Shown piece after piece: positions 1-7,845 of a DNA stretch of 64,000 nt. Both the position numbers and the translations under genes were made by a program. The notes beneath the pieces are model-generated. The model was not told the DNA's origin and ran no database searches. It was given only the letters and a program-made list of their open reading frames with translations. Origin of the DNA: Jeotgalibacillus salarius (GTDB lineage: Bacteria; Bacillota; Bacilli; Bacillales; Jeotgalibacillaceae); contig NZ_SORX01000001.1 of the NCBI RefSeq assembly GCF_004405125.1, positions 317,780 through 381,779 of the forward strand, in the 5' to 3' direction. Positions within the stretch are counted from its first letter, which is position 1; the number at the start of each line of letters is the position of its first letter.

Positions 1-404
1 CTTTCACTAAGCATCCATTGATTTCCTTCGATATTTTTATGATTCCCAGGAACGTTTATTTTAACTCTTTTCTTGAATCCAACGATTGAGTAGAAGTAGT
101 CATGGAAATATGGAGGAATAACCATTTTTAATGAATCGATCTTTTTTTCATTTTCAATTAGCGGGTTTTTTATTCTCACGTCACCTTCCGACAGCCATAT
201 TGGCCGGTCCTGGCTACCATCAATCATTCCCTTTGCTTCATTATAATTAATAATAAAAATGCCACCGCTCGTAAAAACCATTTTGTCGATATCCAGTGGC
301 TGGTTAAATGAGCTGTGATTTAAGCTGACATAACTTAAAATTTTGTTTTCCACTCTTAAATTTAAAGTGGTCTGATTCTCTAATCTTTCAGCAGCTTGAA
401 CCAT
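1..404 (-). CDS. NERD-like domain protein, partial (C-terminal end outside window)
   Basis: An open frame runs on the minus strand from an ATG at 404 to the window edge (134 codons visible), preceded by an AAGGGG ribosome-binding site. The visible part begins MVQAAERLENQ and carries the pattern LDIDKMVFTSGGIFIINYN, followed by a conserved-looking Trp and an NPL motif. This matches the layout of NERD (nuclease-related) domains, in which a central Asp precedes a strand ending in E-x-K. Here the E-x-K position reads N-Y-N, so the nuclease-like residues look degraded. The domain assignment is from pattern memory only. The gene is cut by the window, so its length and any further domains are unknown. 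Confidence 0.5.
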   Translation of the reverse strand, partial: MVQAAERLENQTTLNLRVENKILSYVSLNHSSFNQPLDIDKMVFTSGGIFIINYNEAKGMIDGSQDRPIWLSEGDVRIKNPLIENEKKIDSLKMVIPPYFHDYFYSIVGFKKRVKINVPGNHKNIEGNQWMLSE

Positions 405-905
405 ATTTCGACACCCCTTGTTTATTACACTTAATTAACTGATAATTCAATTATAGCTTTCATCTTTATCATACAAAAGGCAATTGTAAAATTAAGTTAT
501 AAAGTCCTTTCTTTTAGGAGACTTCAGTGGAGGTCTAAAGTCATAAATTCTACTAACTCAATATCAAAGTGACAGTTGTTCGATCTGTCCCTATTTGGTT
601 TACTCATCACAGTTAATTTTGTCGGAGCTTGGTGGATTTTTGATCAGGTTGAGGGGATAATGACAATGATACTCCTTAAAATTAATTTCGATTAGACCTT
701 ATTTCTTAAACGATTTTATCTAAATGAAGTGCTAAATATAACACGTATGAGAAATAATCAATGTAGAAGCTGATTCATTATTTCTATATGAAAAGTTAGT
801 TATGACTGCAGTTTTTTTATACGACTAGTAGAAAACCCAATTTCCTGATACACTTTTTAAATTGAAGCATCTAAATAATAAATTGTTTGAACAAGGAGTA
901 CGATG
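405..905. other. Intergenic region without a convincing gene
   Basis: About 500 bp of AT-rich sequence separates the divergent NERD-like gene and yehS. A 39-codon frame (576-695, plus) encodes a Trp-rich hydrophobic stretch but has no ribosome-binding site, so it is at most a gene remnant. No terminator or known RNA element was recognised. It must contain the promoters of both flanking genes. Confidence 0.4.
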
Positions 906-1436
906 ATGACAAATAATGATATTTTAATACGTTTACGATATGCATTGGATATTAAAAATGTTGAAATGGTTGAAATTTTTAAGCTTGGAGGTGTGGATGT
1001 CTCCAAGGAAGATGTACTGAAAATCCTGACGAAAATTGATGAGGATGACTTTTATGATGAATATGATGAGCCGGAGGAAACTGAGGATTATATTAAATGT
1101 ACGAACTCAATGCTTGAATCGTTTTTAAATGGCTTTATTATTTTTAAAAGAGGACCACAGGAACCGCGACCAGGCCAGTCCAATAAACCTGATCGATCAA
1201 TTAAAAATCATGCCAGCGTCAACAATGTGCTGCTAAAAAAAGTTAAGATTGCCTTGTCCTTAACAAGTGAAGAAATGCTAGACCTGTTCGACAGAGCCGG
1301 AATCACTGTGACGAAAGGTGAACTGAGCGCGTTGTTAAGAAAAGAAGGACATAAAAACTATAAACCCTGTATGGATCGTTTTGCTCGGAATTTCCTGAAA
1401 GGCTTGACGCTGAAATATAGAGATGACTTGAATTAG
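906..1436 (+). CDS. yehS: YehS family protein (DUF1456)
   Basis: The 176-residue product contains two copies of the DUF1456 helical unit. The first begins NDILIRLRYALD with EIFKLGGVDVSKEDV, and the second has LLKKVKIALSLTSEEM with GHKNYKPCMDRFARNFLKGL. The two halves are joined by an acidic stretch (DEYDEPEETED). This closely matches B. subtilis/E. coli YehS-like proteins, which are small cytoplasmic proteins of unknown function. AAGGAG at 893-898 is spaced better for the ATG at 906 than for the one at 903, so 906 is preferred. A perfect palindromic repeat begins only a few bases after the stop codon. Confidence 0.88.
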   Translation: MTNNDILIRLRYALDIKNVEMVEIFKLGGVDVSKEDVLKILTKIDEDDFYDEYDEPEETEDYIKCTNSMLESFLNGFIIFKRGPQEPRPGQSNKPDRSIKNHASVNNVLLKKVKIALSLTSEEMLDLFDRAGITVTKGELSALLRKEGHKNYKPCMDRFARNFLKGLTLKYRDDLN

Positions 1437-1440
1437 TGTA

Positions 1441-1501
1441 CACGGTGGGGACGGAGGTGAAAGTGTCATTGAATGACACTTTCACCTCCGTCCCCACCGT
1501 G
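1441..1501. repeat. Perfect 30-bp palindrome, short form of the GGGGACGGAGG repeat
   Basis: Two perfectly complementary 30-bp arms (1441-1470 and 1472-1501) flank a single base. Each arm holds the family core GGGGACGGAGGTGAAAGTGT. It lies between the convergent yehS and oxidoreductase genes, where it could act as a bidirectional hairpin. There is no T-run, so a classical terminator role is not supported. Confidence 0.95.
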
Positions 1502-1505
1502 CTGC

Positions 1506-2648
1506 TTAAACATCCATCCACCTCTCCTCACTATTACTACGCAATATAGCATCAACAATCTTCATGTTATAATGCCCATCCTCAAAAGTAGCAAAATAAC
1601 TTTCCTGATCAAGGTGCTTAATTTTTTTATAAAAAGACAGCATTAAATTTTTCAGACAGTCCGGCCACCCTTCCTGATGTCCGCCTGGAAAGTGTGCGTA
1701 ATCACTCGCTGTATTTGATAAAAGTGCCGGGTCTTTCATGAGTAACTGGTTTGCCTCATTCCGTTTGCCGATCCAGAGCCGGTTTGGTTCTTCCTGATCC
1801 CATTCGAGCGTGCCATCAGCCAGAGAAATGGTGAAATGCAGGTTATTCTTTTTACCTGCAGTCACTTGCGAAACGTTGAACATGCCTTTCGTGCCATCTT
1901 CAAATTGAACCAACACATTGCCGGCGTCTTCTGACTCAATCTTTACTGATTCGATTGGTTGTGTTGATTCATTTGTAAAAGTGGACCCTGCAGATTCCAA
2001 CGGTTTTTTTCGTGTTGGATGAATGATAGCCAGATCCGCCATAACCCGGGTGATCCGCTGTCCTAATAAGTGCTGCACAGTGTCACACCAATGTGAACCT
2101 ATATCAGCAATCGCTCTGGACTGGCCATTTAATTCAGGGTCCATGCGCCAACTGTAATCAGAATCATACAAGCACCAATCCTGTAAATAACCCCCAGAAA
2201 TTAAATTCGGCTTACCCGATAACTGTTCTGTGATGCGCACTCGCGCTTCTTCCACCATCGGATAGTGCCGGTAATTAAAGCAAACGCCATGAACAAGATT
2301 TGAGGATTTTGCTATTTCAAGCAATTCAGCTGACTGCTCACTGTTTAAAGCAAGCGGTTTTTCTGACAGCACATGCTTTCCCGCCAACAGGATTTTTTTA
2401 TTCAATTCGTAGTGCAGCGAATTTGGCGTACAATTATGTATCACATCAATTTCCGGATTGGCTAAAAGATCATCAACCGAAGAATACGCATAAGCAAGCC
2501 GGTATTCCGAAGCAATACTGGCCGCTTTCTCATAAGATCTCGAAACAATCGCTGCCGCCTCAACCCCCGGTATCCTCTTTAACGTTTCTAAATGAGCCAT
2601 CGCAGAAAAACCTGTGCCAATCACAGCCGAACGCAACATTTTTTTCAT
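1506..2648 (-). CDS. Gfo/Idh/MocA family oxidoreductase
   Basis: This 380-residue protein has the N-terminal dinucleotide-binding motif VIGTGFSAMAH and the family signature SEKPLA (E96-K97-P98). Both are typical of NAD(P)-dependent Gfo/Idh/MocA dehydrogenases acting on sugars, inositols or related polyols. The C-terminal half (from about residue 125) has the expected alpha/beta substrate domain, with a GSHWCDTVQHLLG segment that carries the usual catalytic-region His. AGGAGA precedes the ATG at 2648; an ATG three codons downstream is also possible. The substrate cannot be deduced, and there is no operon partner. It converges with yehS across the palindromic repeat. Confidence 0.85.
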   Translation of the reverse strand: MKKMLRSAVIGTGFSAMAHLETLKRIPGVEAAAIVSRSYEKAASIASEYRLAYAYSSVDDLLANPEIDVIHNCTPNSLHYELNKKILLAGKHVLSEKPLALNSEQSAELLEIAKSSNLVHGVCFNYRHYPMVEEARVRITEQLSGKPNLISGGYLQDWCLYDSDYSWRMDPELNGQSRAIADIGSHWCDTVQHLLGQRITRVMADLAIIHPTRKKPLESAGSTFTNESTQPIESVKIESEDAGNVLVQFEDGTKGMFNVSQVTAGKKNNLHFTISLADGTLEWDQEEPNRLWIGKRNEANQLLMKDPALLSNTASDYAHFPGGHQEGWPDCLKNLMLSFYKKIKHLDQESYFATFEDGHYNMKIVDAILRSNSEERWMDV

Positions 2649-2707
2649 TTAATCGGTCTCCTTTGCGGAATAAAGAATATTCAGATAATGGAATTATAGC
2701 ATAATAT

Positions 2708-2740
2708 GTACACTGTGGGGACGGAGGTTAAAGTGCCATT
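2708..2740 (+). repeat. Left half of the GGGGACGGAGG repeat
   Basis: The stretch begins GTACACTGTGGGGACGGAGG and continues TTAAAGTGCCATT, matching the left arm of the family. No complementary right arm follows. The flanking TTAGAATGATT resembles the inner part of the second repeat class. It sits upstream of the oxidoreductase gene. Confidence 0.75.
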
Positions 2741-2920
2741 ATTAGAATGATTATAAAAACTACTCAGTAAATATTGTCACTATTGTGCTGTTCTATAAAC
2801 CTTAGTTACTCATTTACTAAATTACAAACAAAAAAGAGACGAAGCGCTAACTCCGTCACTACTTTTAGAAGTTATTAATATAAAAGTTAAGAACAAGTGG
2901 ATATTTAGTGAGAAAAGTAC

Positions 2921-2986
2921 AAGTGTCAGGGCAGTAATCATTGTAACGGGGGCTTAAAGCCTGTCCCTCTCATGCACATGTACATT
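2921..2986. repeat. Decayed repeat, right-half remnant
   Basis: CCTGTCCCTCTCATGCACAT (2960-2979) matches the inner GGGACAG arm and the TGCACAT spacer of the composite repeat. The left side (GTGTCAGGGCAG) is only loosely complementary. It lies just after the end of the second sipW gene. Confidence 0.5.
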
Positions 2987-2988
2987 CC

Positions 2989-3522
2989 TCACTCCCTCCC
3001 CAACTGAACTCCCCTAACTTGTCCGATACCAATCACCAGGAATATGACACCCGGAATGAGCAGCAGGATAAGCGCACCGATTTTTGAGTTGGCGAAGCCT
3101 AAGGGGTAGCCGATGTATGGGATGGTGAGTCCTGTGTATTTTCCGACGATGGCGTCTGAACTTACCGGGTCGATATCGGGACCGTCGTTGTTGTCACCTT
3201 GTGTCCTATAGATGACGGTTTGGTCGTTTGTAATTTTTTCGATGATGCGATGTGTGATGAGCATGTTGTCTCTGTGAAACGTGATGACATCCCCTGTTTC
3301 GTATTCTGTACCTTCTGCTGTTGTTTTTTTAATTTGAATGACTGAGCCTGTCATGAAAACAGGCTCCATTGAACCGGACAGGACATTTTTGAACTGATAG
3401 CCAAACAGGGACGGATCTGCACCGGTCATTCTCGAAATGACCACACTTAATGCAACGAGAACGATCATGACGACTGCCGCTTGCTTGAGTACCTGTTTAA
3501 CATTCAGTCGAAGCCAATTCAT
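2989..3522 (-). CDS. SipW-type signal peptidase I (second copy)
   Basis: The 177-residue membrane protein has an N-terminal transmembrane segment (about 14-32) and a C-terminal one (about 150-170). The catalytic SGSMEP motif places the nucleophile at Ser51, and THR supplies His91 where bacterial signal peptidases have Lys. This is the ER-type arrangement of SipW, which processes CalY/TasA-type exported proteins. The start lies 3 nt after the stop of the upstream acidic protein gene, and its ribosome-binding site is inside that gene's end, so the two are translationally linked. With a first sipW only 1.3 kb upstream, this copy may be dedicated to the acidic protein. Confidence 0.88.
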   Translation of the reverse strand: MNWLRLNVKQVLKQAAVVMIVLVALSVVISRMTGADPSLFGYQFKNVLSGSMEPVFMTGSVIQIKKTTAEGTEYETGDVITFHRDNMLITHRIIEKITNDQTVIYRTQGDNNDGPDIDPVSSDAIVGKYTGLTIPYIGYPLGFANSKIGALILLLIPGVIFLVIGIGQVRGVQLGRE

Positions 3523-3525
3523 TTT

Positions 3526-4746
3526 TTACTCCCCGTCCGTTTGTTCTTCGATTACTGCTTCTTCTGCTGCGGCCGATTCTGCTTCTTCTTCCTCTGGAGT
3601 ATCAACTGGCTCCTCTATTACTTCTTCAACCGGCTCTTCTTTCACAGGCTCTTCCTCAACGGGTTCTTCTATCACTTCTTCAGCTTCTTTCACTACTTCT
3701 TCCTCTTCAACCGGCTGTTCAACTTTTTCTTCAGGTGCTGACTCTGATTTTTCTTTTACTTTTTCTTTCTTTTCTGCCGCTTTCTTTTGTTCTTCAGCTA
3801 ATTTTTCCTCTTCAGCCCGCTTCTTTTCCTCTTCTTCTTTCTCTTTTGCTAAACGGGCCTTTTCTTCCTCTGCAAATTTTTCATCCGCAAGCTTGTACAA
3901 TTTTGCCTGGCGGGTGGCGGTATTGTCTTTTTGAACGTTCAACTCATCGATCCGGTCTGCAAATGATTTTTTCAATTCCTGATAAGCCTTATGCTTTTCA
4001 CTGTTTAAAAGGCTTTCCCCGCTAAATTGGACAGATGGCGACAATTCAGGAACTGCGTGGTCAGATAGATTTTTCATTTGTCGGTATTCCTTGATGAGTT
4101 GGCCGATACTGTTTTTCATATGGGTGTCCAGTAATGAAAGTTTATTGACTTCGTTTGTCACTCCATTTAATAATCCAGCATGATCAATTTCCAGGCAATT
4201 AGGATGATAGTACTTGTTAAATTGTATCTCATTTACCAAAACAGCCAGGTCTGTTAACCCCTGATCCACCCGGGCCCAGACGTCTTCTACATTCCCCAGC
4301 TGCTCCTGCGTTTGTGAAATTTTAGTCTGCAGATCGTTTATATCACCATCAAGACTTGCAGCAATGCTACTGATTTTTTCACTGTCTGCTCCGGAAGGAA
4401 CCTCTTTTATTTTAATAGAGTGATTTGCCAGTTTAACAGAAAACACTTCGCGGTCTAAGGCTGATAACTCAGTTAAATCTGCTCTCAACTCCTCTAACAT
4501 TTTCTCAATGGTAGCCGGAAATACCTCGCAGGCTTTCAATTGATCCCGGTAATCCTCCGCGTCTGTAAACGCACCATATGTACCCCCTGCTACCTGACCC
4601 ATTCCCAAAAGTAACAAGGAAGAGACTGCCATGCCAGCCTGCAGCTTTCTGACTGAGGCCATTTGCTTCTGTTTCTTTAAACGCTCCCGCTGAATCCTGT
4701 CTGCCCGCTTTAACACATCAGTCATCCCCTTTTGAAAAATACTCAT
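3526..4746 (-). CDS. Acidic coiled-coil protein with SipW-type signal sequence
   Basis: The 406-residue product starts with a basic amphipathic region. A hydrophobic stretch (about 35-52) then ends in GGTYGAFTD, the same kind of cleavage-region motif as in CalY (GGTYAYFSD), so it is probably a SipW substrate. The middle is predicted helical and coiled-coil. From about residue 285 it becomes a Lys/Glu then Glu/Pro-rich tail with EEPVEEEPVKEEP-like repeats. It may correspond to the DUF4047-type proteins found beside sipW-calY in Bacillus, but I recall this only loosely. The ATG at 4746 lacks a good ribosome-binding site. AAGGGG upstream of an in-frame GTG at codon 10 makes a later start possible. 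Confidence 0.7.
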   Translation of the reverse strand: MSIFQKGMTDVLKRADRIQRERLKKQKQMASVRKLQAGMAVSSLLLLGMGQVAGGTYGAFTDAEDYRDQLKACEVFPATIEKMLEELRADLTELSALDREVFSVKLANHSIKIKEVPSGADSEKISSIAASLDGDINDLQTKISQTQEQLGNVEDVWARVDQGLTDLAVLVNEIQFNKYYHPNCLEIDHAGLLNGVTNEVNKLSLLDTHMKNSIGQLIKEYRQMKNLSDHAVPELSPSVQFSGESLLNSEKHKAYQELKKSFADRIDELNVQKDNTATRQAKLYKLADEKFAEEEKARLAKEKEEEEKKRAEEEKLAEEQKKAAEKKEKVKEKSESAPEEKVEQPVEEEEVVKEAEEVIEEPVEEEPVKEEPVEEVIEEPVDTPEEEEAESAAAEEAVIEEQTDGE

Positions 4747-4759
4747 GAAAATTTATGTA

Positions 4760-4790
4760 CACCGCTGCTTCATTACATTTAACAGCGGTG
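4760..4790. other. Hairpin between sipW and the acidic-protein gene
   Basis: CACCGCTG (4760-4767) and CAGCGGTG (4783-4790) form an 8-bp stem with a 15-nt loop in the intercistronic gap of the calY operon. There is no T-run. It could stabilise or partially terminate the transcript, setting the ratio of calY-sipW to downstream mRNA. That role is inferred. Confidence 0.5.
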
Positions 4791-4801
4791 CGAAAATCAT
4801 G

Positions 4802-5365
4802 CTATGAAACATTCGCTTCTTCACGTTTAGATTTCAGATCAACCTGAGCAATTGCGCGCCAGATGGTAAAGATTGAATACAATAGAAGGAAAGCGCCAAT
4901 ACCTATGAAGATGAAAGCACCATTTTTAGAGTTGACCGTATTTAAAAAATAGCCGATATAAGGTACAGTCACACCAGTATATTTAGCGACGACATTCTCC
5001 GCCATGACCGGATTCGCGTCCACTTCCTCATTGTTATCACCTTTCGTCTGGAACATCGTATGCTCTCCGTTTTGAATCACATCCGTAATCCGGTGAGTCG
5101 TCAGCCGCTGCTCATCCTCCATATAAGTGATCACATCACCTATTTCAAAAGACATCGCGTCATTCACCTTCTCTACTGCAATCACAGACCCCGTCTGAAT
5201 CCCCGGCTCCATCGACCCTGACAAAACAGTTTTAAGCTGGTACCCCAGAAACTCCGGTTCACCGCCGGAAGCTCTGGCAGAAACCACGATGAATAGTATC
5301 AAAACAAATACCGTGAACAAAATGAGTGAAATGAGATGGCTGGTTAGTTTTAGTGCTACTTTCAT
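4802..5365 (-). CDS. sipW: SipW-type signal peptidase I
   Basis: This 187-residue signal peptidase has an N-terminal membrane segment, the SGSMEP nucleophile motif (Ser51), TTHR with the general-base His91 in place of Lys, and a C-terminal membrane segment. This is the SipW/ER-type class needed for secretion of TasA/CalY fibre proteins. An ATG at 5365 preceded by AAAGG is preferred over a TTG three codons upstream. It lies about 130 bp downstream of calY on the same strand, the usual calY-sipW pairing. It shares its catalytic layout and GYQ-KN/TVLSGSMEP block with the second copy at 2989-3522. Confidence 0.92.
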   Translation of the reverse strand: MKVALKLTSHLISLILFTVFVLILFIVVSARASGGEPEFLGYQLKTVLSGSMEPGIQTGSVIAVEKVNDAMSFEIGDVITYMEDEQRLTTHRITDVIQNGEHTMFQTKGDNNEEVDANPVMAENVVAKYTGVTVPYIGYFLNTVNSKNGAFIFIGIGAFLLLYSIFTIWRAIAQVDLKSKREEANVS

Positions 5366-5497
5366 GGTGATCAACCTTTCTTTTATATGATTAAAGTTTA
5401 ATTTTCTTCACCTTGTATAAGGGTGGTTTATAGAACGTGGAGAAAATTAAGGAGGAGAAAGGAAGGCTTGGCCGACCTTTCTCTTCTTTGAATCAAA

Positions 5498-6091
5498 CTA
5501 TCTAGCTTCACCATCTGTTTGCATTGCGTCGAATGTCCACTCAAGTGATAGACTATCCTGCTGGAATTGATTCTGATCATTTCCATTATCTACAAACTCA
5601 TATTGAACATATAATTTATCAGACGTTCCTGCAGCAAGTTTTCCTCCATTTTCAGAAAACCATCCACTCCAGAAATTCCCTTCAATCACATCAGGATCCA
5701 TGCTCTGAAGGTCATATAATGTTGTTGACCAGATTGGTACATCAGCCTTGTCTGCATTTACAAGGAAGTTAACACGAATAAATTTCCCTAGGTCTCCTGT
5801 GTTATCACCGTGATAGTCATTCACAGTGTATTTTGTCTTAAGATCAATAGAACCGATGTCCAATGAACCGTTATTTATAAGATCAAATTCTCTAAACATC
5901 GTATCACCAGGTTTAATGTTATCAACATTGACAATCGTTGTCGGATCCAATGCAAGATCTAATTTACCCGCTGCAAACGTATTATTCGAAACTTCTGTGT
6001 CGCTGAAGTACGCATATGTACCTCCACCAATTAACGCTAATCCCATTGCCGCTGATGCTACCCCAAGACCCAATTTCTGTTTGATACCCAT
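5498..6091 (-). CDS. calY: CalY/TasA family biofilm fibre protein
   Basis: The 197-residue product has an N-terminal SipW-type signal (hydrophobic residues about 8-25) ending GGTYAYFSD. The conserved mature start NNTFAAGKLDLALDP follows, then a beta-rich camelysin/TasA domain with the DNIKPGD and NGSLDIGSID blocks. TasA/CalY proteins assemble into extracellular amyloid-like fibres that hold biofilms together. Its length is typical for CalY. GGAGGAG precedes the start. It heads a four-gene minus-strand run with two sipW genes, and two SinR-like GTTCTTT boxes lie upstream. Confidence 0.93.
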   Translation of the reverse strand: MGIKQKLGLGVASAAMGLALIGGGTYAYFSDTEVSNNTFAAGKLDLALDPTTIVNVDNIKPGDTMFREFDLINNGSLDIGSIDLKTKYTVNDYHGDNTGDLGKFIRVNFLVNADKADVPIWSTTLYDLQSMDPDVIEGNFWSGWFSENGGKLAAGTSDKLYVQYEFVDNGNDQNQFQQDSLSLEWTFDAMQTDGEAR

Positions 6092-6169
6092 TCAAATCTC
6101 CTCCTCAAATTTGTTTTGTTCGTTCGTTTTCAAGTTAATTTTTGTTCTCGATAACGAATCAACAACCTC

Positions 6170-6198
6170 ACTATAACCCAGGGAGAAAATCGTGAAAA
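6170..6198 (-). promoter_or_regulatory. Candidate promoter of the calY operon
   Basis: On the minus strand TATAGT (6170-6175) can serve as a -10 element, with TTTCAC or TTTTCA about 16-17 bp upstream as a weak -35. The calY start is some 80 bp downstream. A weak -35 would suit a promoter controlled mainly by repression. The assignment is by inspection only. Confidence 0.35.
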
Positions 6199-6226
6199 GA
6201 GCCAAATTCGCCCATTTATTCTATAT

Positions 6227-6233
6227 AAAGAAC
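6227..6233 (-). promoter_or_regulatory. SinR-like operator box 1
   Basis: GTTCTTT on the minus strand fits the GTTCTYT consensus described for B. subtilis SinR, the master repressor of tapA-sipW-tasA. It lies about 30 bp upstream of the candidate -35 element. A single 7-mer can occur by chance in AT-rich DNA, so the call rests on position and on the second copy. Confidence 0.45.
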
Positions 6234-6308
6234 AAAAATGGTGGTATTCTCTCTATTTTCCTCTGTTTTACTTAATATTTTAAATTTTATCAATATTTAA
6301 TACTTAAT

Positions 6309-6315
6309 AAAGAAC
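6309..6315 (-). promoter_or_regulatory. SinR-like operator box 2
   Basis: A second GTTCTTT lies on the same strand 82 bp upstream of box 1 and ahead of calY. Multiple boxes upstream of the matrix operon are usual for SinR control. Confidence 0.4.
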
Positions 6316-6503
6316 AAAACTAGTGATGGCGCACTATTTCAGGTTATATAAAAAATGGTTAATATGATTAGCATGTGAGATTTGAAGTTATTTGGAAGAT
6401 TAGTTTGAGTAGAGAATACGTAGTTTTTGGGTTTAGGGGTTCACAAGCTACTCTATGTATTTTTGAGGAACGGAGTTGCGCAAGAAAAACCTGTTTAGTA
6501 AGG

Positions 6504-6566
6504 GTTAAGTCTGTCCCTCACATGCACATATTATGACACTTTTCACCTCCGTCCCCACAGTGCACA
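6504..6566. repeat. Right half of the composite GGGACAG/GGGGACGG repeat
   Basis: The right-hand modules appear in order: GTCTGTCCCT, TGCACAT, ATGACACTTTT, then CACCTCCGTCCCCACAGTGC. A possible decayed left end is GGAACGGAGTTG at 6470-6481. It lies between the calY promoter region and the convergent end of the aminotransferase gene. Confidence 0.75.
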
Positions 6567-6573
6567 TGACTTT

Positions 6574-7758
6574 CTACCCACCAATCACCCCTGCCAGCCG
6601 CTTCACACCTTCAACTATCTCCTCTTCACCAGCCGCACTAAACGATAACCGCAAATACTCCATCCCTTTCTCCTTTTCAAGAAAGAAATATTTACCCGGA
6701 ATATAGGAAACGCCTGCTCTTGTGGCTTGATCTAACAGTTTTGAAGTGTCTGCTCCCTGGATCGTAAGCCAGACGAAGTAGCCGCCGTCAGGTTTGGTCC
6801 AGCTGACTGTTTTTGGCATGTACGTTGCAAGTGCGTCAGTCAGCACTTTGCATTTAGACTGATAAGCGCCTTGCAGTTTATTTAAATGGTTAGGCCAGTT
6901 GACTGTTTCAAGATAAGTGGCCATGACTGATTGTGAAAATGGATGATCCAGGTCTTTTTTAAAACGGAAGAGTGTCTGAATCCATACTTTATCTGCTGCT
7001 ACCCAGCCGATGCGCATGCCTGGCGCAATCACCTTTGATAAAGAGCCAATGTAAAGAACTCTGCCTTCCTGATCCAGTGATTTCAATGTCGGGACTGGTT
7101 CGTTAAAATACAGTTCACCGTAGGCATCGTCTTCCATAATTAAGAAATCATAGACGGATGCAAGCTTAAGCAGATGTGTCCGGCGTTCGTTTGAAAGTGT
7201 GGTGCCAGTCGGATTTTGAAAGGTTGGAATCGTGTAAAGCACTTTAGGAAGCGGCTTATTTTCAAGCATTCGCTGCGCTAACATTTTTTCAAGTTCAACG
7301 GTATTCAGCCCATTTTCATCAACCGGGGTAGTCAAAATGCGATCTGTATAGTTTCGAAAAATCTCAAGCGCTTCCATGTAAGTTGGCGACTCTACAACCA
7401 CACATGTCTCTTCATCCATTAATATACGGGCAATCAGATCAATCGCCTGACACGCTCCTGATGTGACGAGCAGTTCTTCCTGCTTGATATGTATGTGTCT
7501 TTGCTTCATTCGCGCAATCAGCCAGGTTTGGAGCTGATCAATTTTCGGACTGCCCACGTAATGAAGTGGCAGATCACGCTCTTCTCTTAAAAGTCGGGTT
7601 GAAGCCTGCTGAAGCTCATCAACCGGTACGAGAGATGCATCCGGAAAACCTGAGCTCAGGCGTACACAACCAGCCGGTACAGAGGGCATCCATGCACCGG
7701 GCGGATCGTGTTTTAATGAAGATTTGATATCCTGAGAAACATATTTTGTATAATCCAT
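6574..7758 (-). CDS. PLP-dependent aminotransferase (class I/II, MocR/LysN-like fold)
   Basis: This 394-residue fold-type I aminotransferase has the Schiff-base Lys in GSLSKVIAPG (Lys242), the Asp/Tyr of DDAYGEL (about 210-213) and an R-x-S-F phosphate/carboxylate region near residue 373. The opening LSSGFPDASLVP segment resembles 2-aminoadipate aminotransferases and the C-terminal part of MocR regulators, but no N-terminal HTH is present. Substrate specificity is not readable. It is a single gene between the calY region and the yjiH-like gene, with repeat remnants immediately 3'. Confidence 0.85.
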   Translation of the reverse strand: MDYTKYVSQDIKSSLKHDPPGAWMPSVPAGCVRLSSGFPDASLVPVDELQQASTRLLREERDLPLHYVGSPKIDQLQTWLIARMKQRHIHIKQEELLVTSGACQAIDLIARILMDEETCVVVESPTYMEALEIFRNYTDRILTTPVDENGLNTVELEKMLAQRMLENKPLPKVLYTIPTFQNPTGTTLSNERRTHLLKLASVYDFLIMEDDAYGELYFNEPVPTLKSLDQEGRVLYIGSLSKVIAPGMRIGWVAADKVWIQTLFRFKKDLDHPFSQSVMATYLETVNWPNHLNKLQGAYQSKCKVLTDALATYMPKTVSWTKPDGGYFVWLTIQGADTSKLLDQATRAGVSYIPGKYFFLEKEKGMEYLRLSFSAAGEEEIVEGVKRLAGVIGG

Positions 7759-7845
7759 TTGTATTCACTCCCTTAATCGATTACTGTCAGTATAACAATG
7801 AATGATAAAGAAATCCGGTGAAGCACGCAGCTCCCCGGATCCTAT

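Noticed and set aside
576-695. 39-codon hydrophobic frame in the first intergenic region
   Set aside because: TTG start with no ribosome-binding site and no recognised family; at most a remnant.
3437-3934. Ser-rich open frame on the plus strand
   Set aside because: It is the antisense of the Glu/Lys-rich tail of the acidic coiled-coil gene (GAA/GAG read backwards as TTC/CTC) and has no ribosome-binding site.
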